The notes: generated by a model from the letters alone, not told the origin. Shown: positions 54,661 through 63,878, counted from the first letter of the stretch. The stretch: DNA of 64,000 nt from Planctomycetota bacterium (GCA_029259945.1 JAJDEF010000022.1:400211-464210); one strand, 5' to 3'. A program made the numbers and translations.

Positions 54661-56790
54661 ATGGCCATCGACCCTTACGCACCTTGCCCGTGTGGAAGCG
54701 GCAAGAAGCTGAAATTCTGTTGTGCCGATCTTGCCGCGGACATCGAAAAAGTGCATCAGATGGTGTCGGGCGAACAGCCTCACGCGGCACTCAAACATAT
54801 CGAGCAGCTCTTAGAGAAACACCCGCAGCGGGCATCACTCTTTGATTTGCGAATGTCACTTGAGCTTTCACTGCATGAATTTGAGGCTGCCCGCAAGACC
54901 CGCGATGCTTACCTCGCGGCACATCCCACGAGTGCTTCGGCACATGCCCAAGCTGCTATTTTTGCTTCGGCGACCGGACCGAGCATCCAGTCGATAGACC
55001 CATTACAAGATGCGCTCGAACCTTTGGACGAGGAGATGCCCTTACGAGTCTTAGAAGCAATCGGCGCAGTCGGACATGCTTTGCTGCTTCAAGGCGAATT
55101 GGTTTCGGCTCGTGGCCATCTACTCTTGTATGCCGCAATCGCTCCTGAAAAAGACAACCGCGCACTCGAATTACTGTTGAGGATGAACCTACAGGCTGGC
55201 TTGCCGTTATTGATGCGAGAGTACTTGCTACTAATCGACTGCCCCACGGATATCTCGTGGGGCCAACGGCTTGAAGAAGCCTCGCAACTTTCTAGCCGAG
55301 GACTCTGGCGTAAGGCAGAAGCAATCTTGAGCGAGCTGCGAGAAGAGGTGGGCCCTGAGCCGGCGGTAGTTTACAACCTCTCCTTGGTGCGTGGTTGGTT
55401 GGGGCAAATGGGTTCTTTTGCAGCCGGTCTGCATGAATATGCCCAACTCGAGGTTCCGCCGGACAACGCCATCGAAGCCGAAGCTTTGGCCCAGCTGGTC
55501 GATCCCGACCTGAAGGATCCTACCGTTGAGACGGTTAAGCTTTCGTATGAGGTCAAAAATCTTGATACACTTGCCGAAAGTTTGGTTTCAGATAAGCGAG
55601 TCGAAGACTACGCCTTGGATCCAAAAGAGTTCGGCGAAGACGAAGTCGCCCGCCCTCGCGGTACCTATGTGCTACTTGATCGACCCACGCCTTCGACAGG
55701 CGTCGATTTACCTCGCTCTGAGATACCCTCCGTCGAAGCCTTCCTTTGCCTCTTTGGTAAACGAACCGATCGCGAAGCCAAGTTGGAGGTGACCACCGAT
55801 CGAGGCGGGTGTTTCGAGCGTACCCAAGCACTTCTGGAAGAAGTCGCTGGTGATTCGATCGGCGAATTGGTCGAAGAAGAGGTGGTCGCTGAAAAGTCCA
55901 TCAGCAACGAGTCGTTAAGCTGGCGTTGGCGTCTGCCGAATGATACCCCTCCAGATCATCGGCACCAGTTATTGGCAGAGCAACGCCGCGAAGCGATCTT
56001 AGACCATTGGACCAATGCCCCTCGTGCCGCTTTGGGCGACAAGTCGCCGCAAGAAGCCGTTGACGATGCTGATTTACACATCGCCTTGCAGGCGAGCGCC
56101 CTCATCATCGAGCAAGCAGCAGTCGATCCGGCAGAGTTGCCAATGTTCGCAGAGTTACGCACTCGGCTGAACTTGCCGTTGCCCAAGGCGATTGATCCGA
56201 CCGGCGTCGATCTAGAGCATCTACCACTGGTCCGCGTTCCTCGGCTTGATTTCTCGAAGCTATCCGACGAGGAAGTGGCTCATCTATTGAATCGCACGGT
56301 CTTGATGGGGGCTGCACTGGCCACGTTATCCGCTGCCAAAGAACTGGCCACACGCCCTGAGTTGGCTGAAGGTGTGGATGCGGCACCGGCCTATCGCCAA
56401 TTGATCCGGCTAGAACCCAATCATCAATGGGTTGCCAAGTGGATTGCAGAGGCGAGAGAGTGGTCGAAGAAGAATGACAAGTCCGTGGCCGAATGGGTGA
56501 TGATGGAAATGGAACTTGCGATCGAGCGCGGCGAGGGAGATCGATTGCAGGCATTGCTCAATGAAATTCAAGACAACCACGCTAGCGAACCGGGAGTGGC
56601 AGAAGCGACTTACCGATTGTTGGCCGCAGCTGGTTTGGTGAACCCGAATGGCCCAGCTGGTGCCTCGGGGATGCCAGCGTCACCACCCCAAGCAGCACCG
56701 TCCCCGAATTCGGGCCTCTGGACACCTGGAGATTCTGACCCTGGGGTCGAATCTGAAGGGGAAGAGAAACCAGCCATTTGGACCCCCTAA
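54661..56790 (+). CDS. SEC-C motif and TPR-like helical repeat protein
   Basis: A 709-residue protein. It begins with a zinc-binding SEC-C motif, PCPCGSGKKLKFCC (8-21), the same module found at the end of SecA. It then carries a TPR-like run of helices (about 25-260, with ALKHIEQLLEKHPQRASLFD), a mixed middle domain and a second helical region (about 520-690). The C-terminus is Pro/Gly-rich and has two copies of a WTP ending. It lies 20 bases upstream of ribD and may be cotranscribed. Role unknown; TPR plus SEC-C suggests binding of protein partners or ribosome-related complexes. Confidence 0.8.
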   Translation: MAIDPYAPCPCGSGKKLKFCCADLAADIEKVHQMVSGEQPHAALKHIEQLLEKHPQRASLFDLRMSLELSLHEFEAARKTRDAYLAAHPTSASAHAQAAIFASATGPSIQSIDPLQDALEPLDEEMPLRVLEAIGAVGHALLLQGELVSARGHLLLYAAIAPEKDNRALELLLRMNLQAGLPLLMREYLLLIDCPTDISWGQRLEEASQLSSRGLWRKAEAILSELREEVGPEPAVVYNLSLVRGWLGQMGSFAAGLHEYAQLEVPPDNAIEAEALAQLVDPDLKDPTVETVKLSYEVKNLDTLAESLVSDKRVEDYALDPKEFGEDEVARPRGTYVLLDRPTPSTGVDLPRSEIPSVEAFLCLFGKRTDREAKLEVTTDRGGCFERTQALLEEVAGDSIGELVEEEVVAEKSISNESLSWRWRLPNDTPPDHRHQLLAEQRREAILDHWTNAPRAALGDKSPQEAVDDADLHIALQASALIIEQAAVDPAELPMFAELRTRLNLPLPKAIDPTGVDLEHLPLVRVPRLDFSKLSDEEVAHLLNRTVLMGAALATLSAAKELATRPELAEGVDAAPAYRQLIRLEPNHQWVAKWIAEAREWSKKNDKSVAEWVMMEMELAIERGEGDRLQALLNEIQDNHASEPGVAEATYRLLAAAGLVNPNGPAGASGMPASPPQAAPSPNSGLWTPGDSDPGVESEGEEKPAIWTP

Positions 56791-56809
56791 GCGAGTAGAC
56801 AAACTCAGC

Positions 56810-57913
56810 ATGGCCCAATTTTCGGATGCTTCTCGATGGATGTCACGTGCTCTGGAACTTGCTGTCCAGGGTCGCGGCCATGTTGAGCCCAACCCGATGG
56901 TGGGCTGCGTGATTGTGCATGAAGGCGAAATCGTTGGCGAGGGTTGGCATCAGAAATTTGGTGGCCCCCATGCGGAAATTGAAGCTCTGCTAGCCGCGGG
57001 AGATGCCGCCAGGGGAGCTACGGCACATGTCACGCTCGAGCCTTGTTGCCACCACGGGAAGACAGGGCCCTGTACCCAGGCTTTAATCAAAGCGGGAATC
57101 GAAAAAGTAGTAATCGGCTGCTCCGACCCAAACCCCAAGGTGTCGGGTCAAGGTATCGCCGAATTACGGACTGCTGGAATTGTCGTTGAGGAGAACATTC
57201 TGCAGGAATCGGCAACCGATCTCATTGCTCCGTTCGCCAAACTCGTCACTCAAGGCAAGCCCTGGGTCATTGCCAAATGGGCCATGACGCTCGACGGAAA
57301 GCTTGCCAGCCATACAGGATCGAGCCAGTGGATCTCTGGCGAGTCTTCCCGAGCGGTAGTGCATCAGCTTCGGGGGGTCGTAGACGCAATCTTGGTGGGA
57401 CGAGGGACCGCCGAGGCAGACGATCCTCTTTTAACTGCCCGCCCACCGGGCCCCCGAACGGCGTTACGAGTGTTGGTTGATTCCTCCGCTTTGCTGGCCA
57501 CCTCCAGCCGCTTGCTGCAAACGGCGACCAATACGCCTTTGCTTGTTGCCGTGTCGGAAGACGCACCGGCCCAGTCGCGAAAACGTCTTCAGGAGCTAGG
57601 AGCCGAGGTGTTGGTTCTTGCAGGTAGTGATCGCTCTACCCAAATGGAAGCGCTGCTGCTGGAACTAGGCCATCGAAAGCTAACCAATTTACTAGTCGAA
57701 GGAGGGGCTAAAGTATTTGGGACTTTGCTCGATCAGGGTGAAATCGACGAGGTACACGCCTTTATTGCCCCCAAACTCATTGGCGGAGACGCAGCTCCTT
57801 CGGCCATCGCGGGACAGGGAATTGCTGCGATGAGCGAGGCCCTCCAGCTGCGAGACCCGAGAGTGAGCATCTTAGCCAACGATATCCACGTGCATGGTCA
57901 GGTAGGCCGCTAA
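56810..57913 (+). CDS. ribD: Bifunctional riboflavin biosynthesis protein RibD (deaminase/reductase)
   Basis: A 367-residue two-domain enzyme for steps two and three of riboflavin synthesis. The deaminase domain has PNPMVGCVIV, the zinc ligands GGPHAEIEALL and TLEPCCHHGKTGPCTQALI. The reductase domain begins PWVIAKWAMTLDGKLASHTG, then SSQWISGE, and ends with LLVEGGAKVFGTLLDQGEIDE. The frame is open back to 56648, across the end of the SEC-C gene; ATG 56810, 19 bases past that stop, is preferred. Riboflavin partner genes are not adjacent. Confidence 0.96.
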   Translation: MAQFSDASRWMSRALELAVQGRGHVEPNPMVGCVIVHEGEIVGEGWHQKFGGPHAEIEALLAAGDAARGATAHVTLEPCCHHGKTGPCTQALIKAGIEKVVIGCSDPNPKVSGQGIAELRTAGIVVEENILQESATDLIAPFAKLVTQGKPWVIAKWAMTLDGKLASHTGSSQWISGESSRAVVHQLRGVVDAILVGRGTAEADDPLLTARPPGPRTALRVLVDSSALLATSSRLLQTATNTPLLVAVSEDAPAQSRKRLQELGAEVLVLAGSDRSTQMEALLLELGHRKLTNLLVEGGAKVFGTLLDQGEIDEVHAFIAPKLIGGDAAPSAIAGQGIAAMSEALQLRDPRVSILANDIHVHGQVGR

Positions 57914-57914
57914 C

Positions 57915-58340
57915 TCACTTTTTTTCACCGTGAATAGTGACCACCAATCGGCGGCGGCCCCCGTGATTGCGATGCTCGGCTAGGTAGATACCTTGCCAGG
58001 TGCCCAGGCACAGTCGGCCACTCTGAATGGGAATGGTAAGCGAACAGCCAAGCAAGGATGATTTGACATGGGCAGGCATGTCATCGGAGCCCTCGCAAGT
58101 ATGACGATGGGGGAACGATTCCGGCGCAATCGCCGATAGCGAGCTTTCTAGATCGAGCGGCACATCAGGGTCTGCATTTTCGTTGATCGACAATGAAGCT
58201 GAAGTATGCTGGATAAAAATATGCATTATCCCAACGTGGAGGTTGCCCAGTTCGGGGAGAGCCGAGGCAATTTCTCGCGTAATTAGGTGAAATCCACGCG
58301 GGTAGGGTGGCAATTCGATCGTCTGCTGAAACCAACTCAT
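57915..58340 (-). CDS. YjbQ family protein (UPF0047, secondary thiamine-phosphate synthase-like)
   Basis: A 141-residue protein, the normal family length. The core G-x-LHVGIMHIFIQHTSASLSI, ENADPDVPLDL, and SLLGCSLTIPIQSGRLCLGTWQGIYLAEHR blocks are all present, with the conserved H-x-S and E-H residues. Some members show weak thiamine phosphate synthase activity; the true role is unknown. ATG 58340 (MSWFQQTIEL) matches family starts; an upstream ATG at 58379 lacks support. It converges with ribD almost end to end. Confidence 0.88.
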   Translation of the reverse strand: MSWFQQTIELPPYPRGFHLITREIASALPELGNLHVGIMHIFIQHTSASLSINENADPDVPLDLESSLSAIAPESFPHRHTCEGSDDMPAHVKSSLLGCSLTIPIQSGRLCLGTWQGIYLAEHRNHGGRRRLVVTIHGEKK

Positions 58341-58799
58341 GTCGAAGGCGATTCCTATTGGGTACGAGATTGGTGACATAAAAGTCGCATTATACGTGAC
58401 TGTCTATTCGCAGATTTTGAGTGCTTTCGGTGAGCTTGCCGTCCGAATTCGATACCGTTCTGGTGTGGGAAGGTACCTTCCCACACCCGTCTAAACCTGT
58501 TTCAAAGGGCCTAGACGGCAAAGATTCGCAGGTTGTGACCCGATTGGAGATAAATTGTCAACGGCAAGTCGAGAAAAAACTTGACTTATTTGTACATGTG
58601 GCAATAATCTTCTATTCAGACCTATATGAGATCTGCATGGCAAGCGTAGCCGCTCTCGGATTACCCCGTTTAGGGGGATTCGTCGTGTTCTGGGCGTCTT
58701 GTCAAAGCAGTTTACCGTCCCCCCGGTTGTTGGTTTCGCCAAGTCCCGCGTAGCTTGCCTCGCTCGAAACCAACTGAATAGTCGAATGGAGCAACAATA
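58341..58799. other. Intergenic region with a perfect palindrome
   Basis: About 460 bases without a credible gene. It holds the 24-bp palindrome at 58463 and the promoter of the small gene at 58800. Open frames on either strand have composition unlike the neighbours. Confidence 0.3.
58463..58486. repeat. Perfect 24-bp palindrome
   Basis: GTGTGGGAAGGT followed directly by its exact inverse ACCTTCCCACAC, with no spacer. It may be an operator-like dyad, a repeat-element end or a cruciform site. No T run follows. Confidence 0.75.
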
Positions 58800-59030
58800 A
58801 TGCCAGACCCAAAGCTTAAGAATGTTTTTGAGGCCATTTTGAAATATGGCCACGACGAGGATTTTGCCCCCAAAACCGATCGCCACTTCAATGCGACGCA
58901 GGCCCCTGCAGGGTCGCGTGCGAAGTTGGACGTAATGGCAGATCGCGTCAAGATGGGCTACCCCCTTTGGCACGATTCCGACCGAGCTGACTACTCAGGC
59001 CTGACCGGGGCGGTTCGTCCTCGCGATTAA
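58800..59030 (+). CDS. Small conserved-looking hypothetical protein
   Basis: A 76-residue polar protein starting MPDPKLKNVFEAILKYGHDE. GGAG lies eight bases before the ATG and a strong terminator follows the stop, so this is a complete one-gene transcription unit. It has one N-terminal amphipathic helix and a C-terminal Asp/Arg-rich stretch, no Cys and no membrane segment. No family recognised. Confidence 0.72.
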   Translation: MPDPKLKNVFEAILKYGHDEDFAPKTDRHFNATQAPAGSRAKLDVMADRVKMGYPLWHDSDRADYSGLTGAVRPRD

Positions 59031-59075
59031 CGAGATGGTCTTGCTCGACAAGACCAACAAATTACGGCTTTTACA

Positions 59076-59109
59076 GGCCGCCAAGTCTCTGATACTTGGC
59101 GGCCTTTTT
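59076..59109 (+). terminator. Rho-independent terminator after the small gene
   Basis: An 11-bp perfect stem GGCCGCCAAGT/ACTTGGCGGCC with a 7-base loop, followed by TTTTT. It lies 45 bases past the stop at 59030. Confidence 0.9.
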
Positions 59110-59151
59110 CTATGCACACAGAGTAAGAGAAGAGAGGGACGTTCGACCGCG

Positions 59152-59388
59152 TCACGCGCTGCGAGCCAACAGGGTGCGTGTGCACTCGTCAGTGCATGTC
59201 GCATCGCAGGCGGCTTTTTGCGGTTTGGCGACGGCTTCCAGCGGTTCTAGCTCGTCCCGGAGCACTAGCATCTCTCTTGGGGCTTCTATTCCCAGTCGCA
59301 CTTTATCTCCGCTGAGCCGTACGACCGTAATCACGATGGAATCGCCCAATCGAATACGTTGGGTTTCCTTTCTCGACAAAACCAGCAT
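59152..59388 (-). CDS. csrA: Carbon storage regulator CsrA/RsmA
   Basis: A 78-residue RNA-binding translational regulator. MLVLSRKETQRIRLGDSIVI opens the family fold, and RLGIEAPREMLVLRDEL is the second RNA-binding strand; Leu4 and Arg-rich edges match CsrA. The C-terminal 25 residues (with CDATCTDEC) are Cys-rich and not typical. An AAGGAGG ribosome site lies seven bases upstream of the ATG; the longer frame from 59463 is unlikely. In other bacteria CsrA binds GGA motifs in leaders of mRNA. It follows the 59508-59834 gene in the same direction. Confidence 0.94.
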   Translation of the reverse strand: MLVLSRKETQRIRLGDSIVITVVRLSGDKVRLGIEAPREMLVLRDELEPLEAVAKPQKAACDATCTDECTRTLLARSA

Positions 59389-59507
59389 CTTGCACCTCCT
59401 TGTGTGACCCGCGAGGGGTATGTGTACTGATGTATAGTATCTGCCAAACGCTCTGCTTGGCAATCCCGGTCTCCTGACCGAGTGAACTTTCTTGTTCGCC
59501 CACGCTG

Positions 59508-59834
59508 TTAGGCAGCGGGCGACCAGGTGGCGATTGCTTGCACTTCAAGTTCGGGAGCTTCCAGCAACCTAGTCTTTTGCACACGCTCGCCGCGTGAGCC
59601 GTAGAACAGGATGGTGTTGGCGTCCGTCTCCCAAATGGCGGTCAACCTGATGGCTCGGGGTCCGTGCAAGCAAAAGTAGACTCCGCAAGGTTGGCTATTT
59701 CGTGTTAAAAGTCTCAGGGTGAGGTGAGAACTTTCAGGTCTTAGTAATTCGATGTTGCTTAGGGTTTCAGTGATATACCGGCGAATATCCTCGATGTTAC
59801 GAATGCTTCTTTGGCACTCCACCATTGAGTTCAT
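59508..59834 (-). CDS. Hypothetical protein upstream of csrA
   Basis: About 108 residues, one helix (SIRNIEDIRRYITETLSNIE) then a beta-rich half with HLTLRLLTRNSQPCGVYFC and a conserved-looking LHGPRAIRLTAIWE. GGAGG lies right before the first ATG (59834) and about 11 bases before a second ATG (59825), which may be the true start. It precedes csrA by about 120 bases and may be cotranscribed. No family recognised. Confidence 0.65.
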   Translation of the reverse strand: MNSMVECQRSIRNIEDIRRYITETLSNIELLRPESSHLTLRLLTRNSQPCGVYFCLHGPRAIRLTAIWETDANTILFYGSRGERVQKTRLLEAPELEVQAIATWSPAA

Positions 59835-60073
59835 TGCCTCCGTGGTAGGCAGGAATGGATGTTAGGAATAATGAAACTGCGTTACATGGGCACCTGGGTT
59901 AATGTGGGTGTTATGGCGATACAGTAACTTATCGGCAAGAGATACCGATAGCTTAACACGACTTGGAAGAATGGAATAAGCGGGTTGTCTGCGCAAAGTA
60001 TGTGGAATGTGAGATTATTAGGTAGGGGTCGGGGGACAGAGGTCAGGGGTGTGAATTTTGACCACCCCTTGGT

Positions 60074-60298
60074 GGACAAAATGGACAAAACTCGCTGCTT
60101 CTCTTCGCAGTTCGGCCTTTTTTTGTCGTGGTTTTCTATTTTTAAGAGGCTGAGTTTTGGCACGATATGGCCTGTTTGGGGTTTTAGCGGACTAAACTCG
60201 GTCGATTTGTCCGCTGTTATTTTCTTAAACGTTTCAATGCTAGGCTCTGCAAGATTTGGCGCGGACAAAAGTCGGTGGGGTTTTGTCCTGTTTTGTCC
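60074..60298 (-). mobile_element. MITE-like repeat with terminal inverted repeats (copy 2)
   Basis: Inverted partner of the unit at 44023. Read on the minus strand it begins GGACAAAACAGGACAAAAC and ends GTTTTGTCCATTTTGTCC, again 225 bp. Similarity to copy 1 extends beyond the unit on both sides (AGCGGTTTACT block on one, CCTGACCTCTG block on the other), so the moving or copied segment was larger. Confidence 0.7.
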
Positions 60299-60368
60299 AA
60301 AGTGGGTGACTTTATTGATTTAAAAGTAAACCGCTAATTTGCGCTGATACTCGCTAACTTTTTGTAGA

Positions 60369-60528
60369 GTGGGTAGTTCTGCTGGCGCGTGGACCATTGA
60401 CATCGAATAAGATTTCTTCGCCAGCAGGTTTACCCACCTTTTTTGGGCGACCCGAAAGGTGGGTGAACCTGTCGGCAGCGAAACGAACCGGTGTGGTTCG
60501 CTTAATCCGCCGACAGAACCTCCCACCC
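60369..60528. repeat. Paired palindromes, GGTGGGTGAACCTGTCGGC type (copy 2)
   Basis: Two stem-loops: 60369-60438 (GGGTAGTTCTGCTGGCG with CGCCAGCAGGTTTACCCACC) and 60458-60528 (GGTGGGTGAACCTGTCGGC with GCCGACAGAACCTCCCACCC). They match 43788-43945 in inverted order and keep the same position relative to the 225-bp unit. Confidence 0.8.
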
Positions 60529-60763
60529 TACAAAATTTTGTTAATGGGGGATTCGTGTTTTAGATTTCCAAAGAACGGGGGCAAGGGCTATTGTCGTGGA
60601 GCGATGGGTGGAAATCCACCTCTGTTTTTGGCCGGTGGATTTACCGCAGAGGGCGCAGAGAGCGCGGAGTTTTTTGGGGTTCGTGCGTTTCGGTAACACA
60701 CACGGATATGGCGGGTTTGATTGAGCCGATGCTTGCTGTCGCGTTGCGACTAGGTTGAAGGGC

Positions 60764-60800
60764 TAGCCGTTACTCCGGCCAGGATGGCCGGGCTATGGGT
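60764..60800. repeat. Short repeat GCCGTTACTCCGGCCAGGATGG
   Basis: Contains GGCCAGGATGGCC. An inverted copy is at about 34361-34395 (CATCCTGGCCGGAGTAACGG), and a partial one at 43582-43604. All three lie at gene ends in intergenic DNA. Confidence 0.65.
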
Positions 60801-60833
60801 TGTTGGGGGCGGGGCATTTTGTTGGGAAGCGAG

Positions 60834-61463
60834 CTAATTTTTCGGCAAGATGCCGGCGCCGAAACCGCCTTTGGGGGCGGGGGGGTCGTTGGAAATGGTT
60901 TTGGGGGAGGGGACCGGGGCGCGATCTTGGGGGCGTACCTGTTCTCCCGCGCTGCCAGGGCTTGGGGTGTGGGCGCTGCGTTGGACGTGTGCTTGGTCGA
61001 TGCGAGTCTCTGAGGTGCGGGCTGTGCTCGAAGTTGGCTCGTCGGGGCCGATATCAAAATCGTCGTAACGCGAGACATAGTCTGGCTTCTTTGCTCGTTC
61101 GATTTCATCCTGGAACTCGTGAACCACGCGCTCCTGAATCATTTCTCGACAAGTGGAATTGATGGGGTGGGCAATGTCGGCATAAAGCTTGGTGCGTCCG
61201 TCCTGGTCGACGGGCATTCGGTCGTTAGAGAGCGTTCCTCCACACTGGTTGCAGTGTTGGGCTCGAAGGTGGTTCTTGGTGCTGCAGCGAGGACAGTGAG
61301 CTGTGAGTTTGCGACTTGGCATCGCCACGAAGGGGCCACTGCCGCCTTCGATGATTTTAAGATCACGGACGACAAAACAGTTGTCGAACGTAACCGAGCA
61401 AAACGCCTTAAGTCGTTCGCCGGGGTCTTCGATGAGTTTGATTCGCACCTCGGTGATTTCCAT
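60834..61463 (-). CDS. spoVG: SpoVG family protein with inserted zinc ribbon
   Basis: A 209-residue SpoVG, an RNA/DNA-binding regulator. The family core [31 protein letters not shown] and [15 protein letters not shown] is clear. Between PSRK and DIAHPI, where ordinary SpoVG has a short loop, a zinc ribbon is inserted (Cys57, 60, 71, 74). The C-terminal 90 residues are Pro/Ser-rich and disordered, so the protein is about twice the normal length of roughly 95. AAGGAG lies before the ATG at usual spacing. It follows ispE by 31 bases, the same ispE-spoVG neighbourhood known in Bacillus. Confidence 0.92.
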   Translation of the reverse strand: MEITEVRIKLIEDPGERLKAFCSVTFDNCFVVRDLKIIEGGSGPFVAMPSRKLTAHCPRCSTKNHLRAQHCNQCGGTLSNDRMPVDQDGRTKLYADIAHPINSTCREMIQERVVHEFQDEIERAKKPDYVSRYDDFDIGPDEPTSSTARTSETRIDQAHVQRSAHTPSPGSAGEQVRPQDRAPVPSPKTISNDPPAPKGGFGAGILPKN

Positions 61464-61494
61464 GGTTCATCTCCTTGCGAGGTAGAACGTTGTG

Positions 61495-62427
61495 CTAACA
61501 ACTGGTTGTCGCAAATACGTCCCCTAAATCCATACTAGCTATTCGCCTCGCGGCTATTCGAGCTTGTGTTGCCGATCGCATGACTCCGATATACGAGGAG
61601 CCACTTCCGGTCATGAGGTGTGCGTGGCATCCACATTTTGCAAACGCCTGACGCAATTTTTCAATCCACGGTGTGAGTTGTTCGGCGGCAGACTCCAAAT
61701 TATTTTTCATCCCTCGACCCGCGTTGGAAATGGCTCCTTGGCGAAGCGATTCCAGTAGCGATGTCAGTGCGGTCGAAGCATGTCTTGACTCGGTTTTATT
61801 GAATTGTAATTTCGAGAAGACCTCGGCTGTGGAGAGGCCCACTGGCGGTTTTACCACCACAAAGTGTAGTCGAGGGAGACCGGGCACAGGCTCAACGCGC
61901 TCTCCGCGGCCACGGCAGACTGCCGCGCCTGAGCTTAAAAAGTAAGAGACATCGCTGCCCAGATCGGCAGCGAGTGTCATGAGTTGTTGCCGTGAGTAGC
62001 CGATGTTCCAGCCTTGGTTGGCAAGCAACAGCGCGGCAGCCGCATCGCTACTGCCTCCGCCGAGGCCGGCCTGCATAGGAATTCGCTTGACCAACTCGAA
62101 CGTGCCGCTAGGTTCGACTCCAGCGGCTTGGGCCAATCGATTTGCTGCCTGTAAGATGAGGTTATCAGAATTGGCGGAGAGGGTCTCGCAATGGGAATTT
62201 CCGGCGGCCTGATTTGCAATCTTGAGAGTGCAACCTGAGCGGGCAGAAGCCCCCATTTGCTGAGAAACACCTGGCGACCAGCGGAGTTGATCAAAAATCC
62301 GCACCGGCACCATGAGGGTTTCTAATGGATGAAACCCTTGGGCGGGTGGCCCTAGCACTTCTAAGTAAAGGTTCAGCTTGGCGGGAGCTTCGATCTCCCA
62401 AGCGGAACCGACTTTGCGGGGTAACAT
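61495..62427 (-). CDS. ispE: 4-diphosphocytidyl-2-C-methyl-D-erythritol kinase
   Basis: A 310-residue GHMP kinase of the MEP isoprenoid pathway. APAKLNLYLEV (14-24, catalytic Lys17), MQAGLGGGSSDAAAALLLAN (118-137, ATP loop and catalytic Asp128) and the C-terminal MTGSGSSYIGV loop are present. Isoprenoids from this pathway also supply undecaprenyl carriers. The frame includes an ATG at 62436, but ATG 62427 has GGA eight bases upstream. It leads the ispE-spoVG pair. Confidence 0.94.
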   Translation of the reverse strand: MLPRKVGSAWEIEAPAKLNLYLEVLGPPAQGFHPLETLMVPVRIFDQLRWSPGVSQQMGASARSGCTLKIANQAAGNSHCETLSANSDNLILQAANRLAQAAGVEPSGTFELVKRIPMQAGLGGGSSDAAAALLLANQGWNIGYSRQQLMTLAADLGSDVSYFLSSGAAVCRGRGERVEPVPGLPRLHFVVVKPPVGLSTAEVFSKLQFNKTESRHASTALTSLLESLRQGAISNAGRGMKNNLESAAEQLTPWIEKLRQAFAKCGCHAHLMTGSGSSYIGVMRSATQARIAARRIASMDLGDVFATTSC

Positions 62428-62905
62428 GGTGCACATCCAAGAACCATCATTATCACAAACCGCCTACACGTCCCTATGCCGAGCGAAGTCGCTGCTGTTG
62501 CTTCTCGTACTGCTTCTATCAACCGGCAAAGAATGGGTTGTGTCAGGCGAGCAAACTTATATGCAAACTAATATATCGAGCGATGTTCGAGTGCTTTGTC
62601 AGAGCCCCAGCGCCGTCGATCGCCCCCACTAGGGGCAACACGAGCAGGGGCATCGATTGAAAATGGAAGATGATAATAGTCGTAACTTCAATCGTGAAGT
62701 AATTTTAGAGAGATTTCAAAAAAACGTCAACGGATATCTGCAACCGAGGGATTTGAGTACATTCCAGAGAGAGAAATTGCTCTCGATCTCTACTTTTACG
62801 AAGGTAAGATAGTGTTTATTAGAGTTAAGCCCCCAAATCGAAGGGGGATCGCCCCTCGACCCTGGTTAGGGGGTTTCACGCACCGGCAACGAAATACCAT
62901 ACGTT
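62428..62905. other. Intergenic region between ispE and the DUF368 gene
   Basis: About 480 bases between divergent genes. A plus-strand frame ending at 62632 has a hydrophobic run (LLLLLVLLLSTG) and overlaps the ispE start; I do not accept it as a gene. Promoters for both neighbours are likely here. Confidence 0.3.
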
Positions 62906-63856
62906 ATGCGACCAAAACGCGAAGATTTTGTGCAATTTGCCCGTGGTTTTCTCATGGGGGGGGCGGATATTATCCCCGGAGTTTCTGGTGGGACGATTGC
63001 CCTGATTTTAGGAATCTACGAGCGGTTGGTGACTGCAATCAGCCATTTCGATCAGCGACTTGTGGGGTTCGTTGCCCAACGACAATGGCGAGCGGCCGCC
63101 GAACACGTAGATCTTCGTTTTCTGATGACGTTAGGACTTGGCATCGCCACGGGCGTTGTTTCTTTGGCCAGCGTAATGCTTCGGCTGTTGCTTGAGCATC
63201 GAATGTATACCTTGTCGGTGCTCTTTGGGTTGATCTTCGCCTCGAGTTTGATCGTTGCCCGTATGGTTCGTCCACAAACGAGAGGGCAGCTCTTCGGCTG
63301 CTTCGGCTTGGCTCTGGTCGCGGCTTGTTTTGCTTACTGGCTAGTTGGTCTCGAACAAGTGGGCCTGCAACATTCGTTGCCCTATTTCTTTGTTTGTGGA
63401 GCCGTGGCCATTTGCGCAATGATTTTGCCAGGGATTAGTGGGTCGTATATTCTTTGGCTACTTGGGGCTTATGTGACCGTCGCAGGGGCCGTTCGCAATG
63501 CGGCCCACGGGAACATTGCTTTCGATGAGTTGCAAATGCTACTGGTCTTTGCGTCGGGCTGCCTCATTGGCCTTCTTTGTTTTAGTAAATTGCTCCGCTG
63601 GCTTCTGGTTCGGGCGCATCGGGCAACGATGGCGGTGCTAGGAGGGTTTATGGCTGGCTCACTTCGCTTGATGTGGCCATTCCAGCACGATCTGACAGCC
63701 GAGACACATGAGTTGAAGCTAAAACGTTATGAGCACTATCTTCCAGAGCAATGGGACACCCAGGTAACGACCTGCTTGGTGTTAGCTATGGCCGCGGTGG
63801 TTGTGATTCTGATGCTTGAACGACTAGGCCGTGCAACGAATCGTGCAGAGAAATAA
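62906..63856 (+). CDS. popT: DUF368 family undecaprenyl-phosphate translocase (PopT-like)
   Basis: A 316-residue membrane protein with about eight helices. The family motif FLMGGADIIPGVSGGTIAL (15-33) and its second copy MILPGISGSYILWLLGAY show the internal repeat of DUF368. Members were recently shown to flip undecaprenyl phosphate back to the cytoplasmic side, recycling the carrier for wall and glycan synthesis. The substrate here is by family. The glycan island in this window would depend on such recycling. No ribosome site is obvious before the ATG. Confidence 0.9.
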   Translation: MRPKREDFVQFARGFLMGGADIIPGVSGGTIALILGIYERLVTAISHFDQRLVGFVAQRQWRAAAEHVDLRFLMTLGLGIATGVVSLASVMLRLLLEHRMYTLSVLFGLIFASSLIVARMVRPQTRGQLFGCFGLALVAACFAYWLVGLEQVGLQHSLPYFFVCGAVAICAMILPGISGSYILWLLGAYVTVAGAVRNAAHGNIAFDELQMLLVFASGCLIGLLCFSKLLRWLLVRAHRATMAVLGGFMAGSLRLMWPFQHDLTAETHELKLKRYEHYLPEQWDTQVTTCLVLAMAAVVVILMLERLGRATNRAEK

Positions 63857-63878
63857 GGCGTAGCGACTGTCTTGATTT

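Noticed and set aside
58421..58753. Plus-strand frame of 110 codons
   Set aside because: Runs through the perfect palindrome, lacks a ribosome site and has mixed composition.
59882..60268. Minus-strand frame of 128 codons resembling the FolC extension
   Set aside because: The similarity is that of the MITE-like repeat; most differences between the copies change residues, as expected of non-coding DNA.
62378..62632. Small plus-strand frame with a Leu run
   Set aside because: It overlaps the ispE start on the other strand, lacks a ribosome site, and has no recognisable family.
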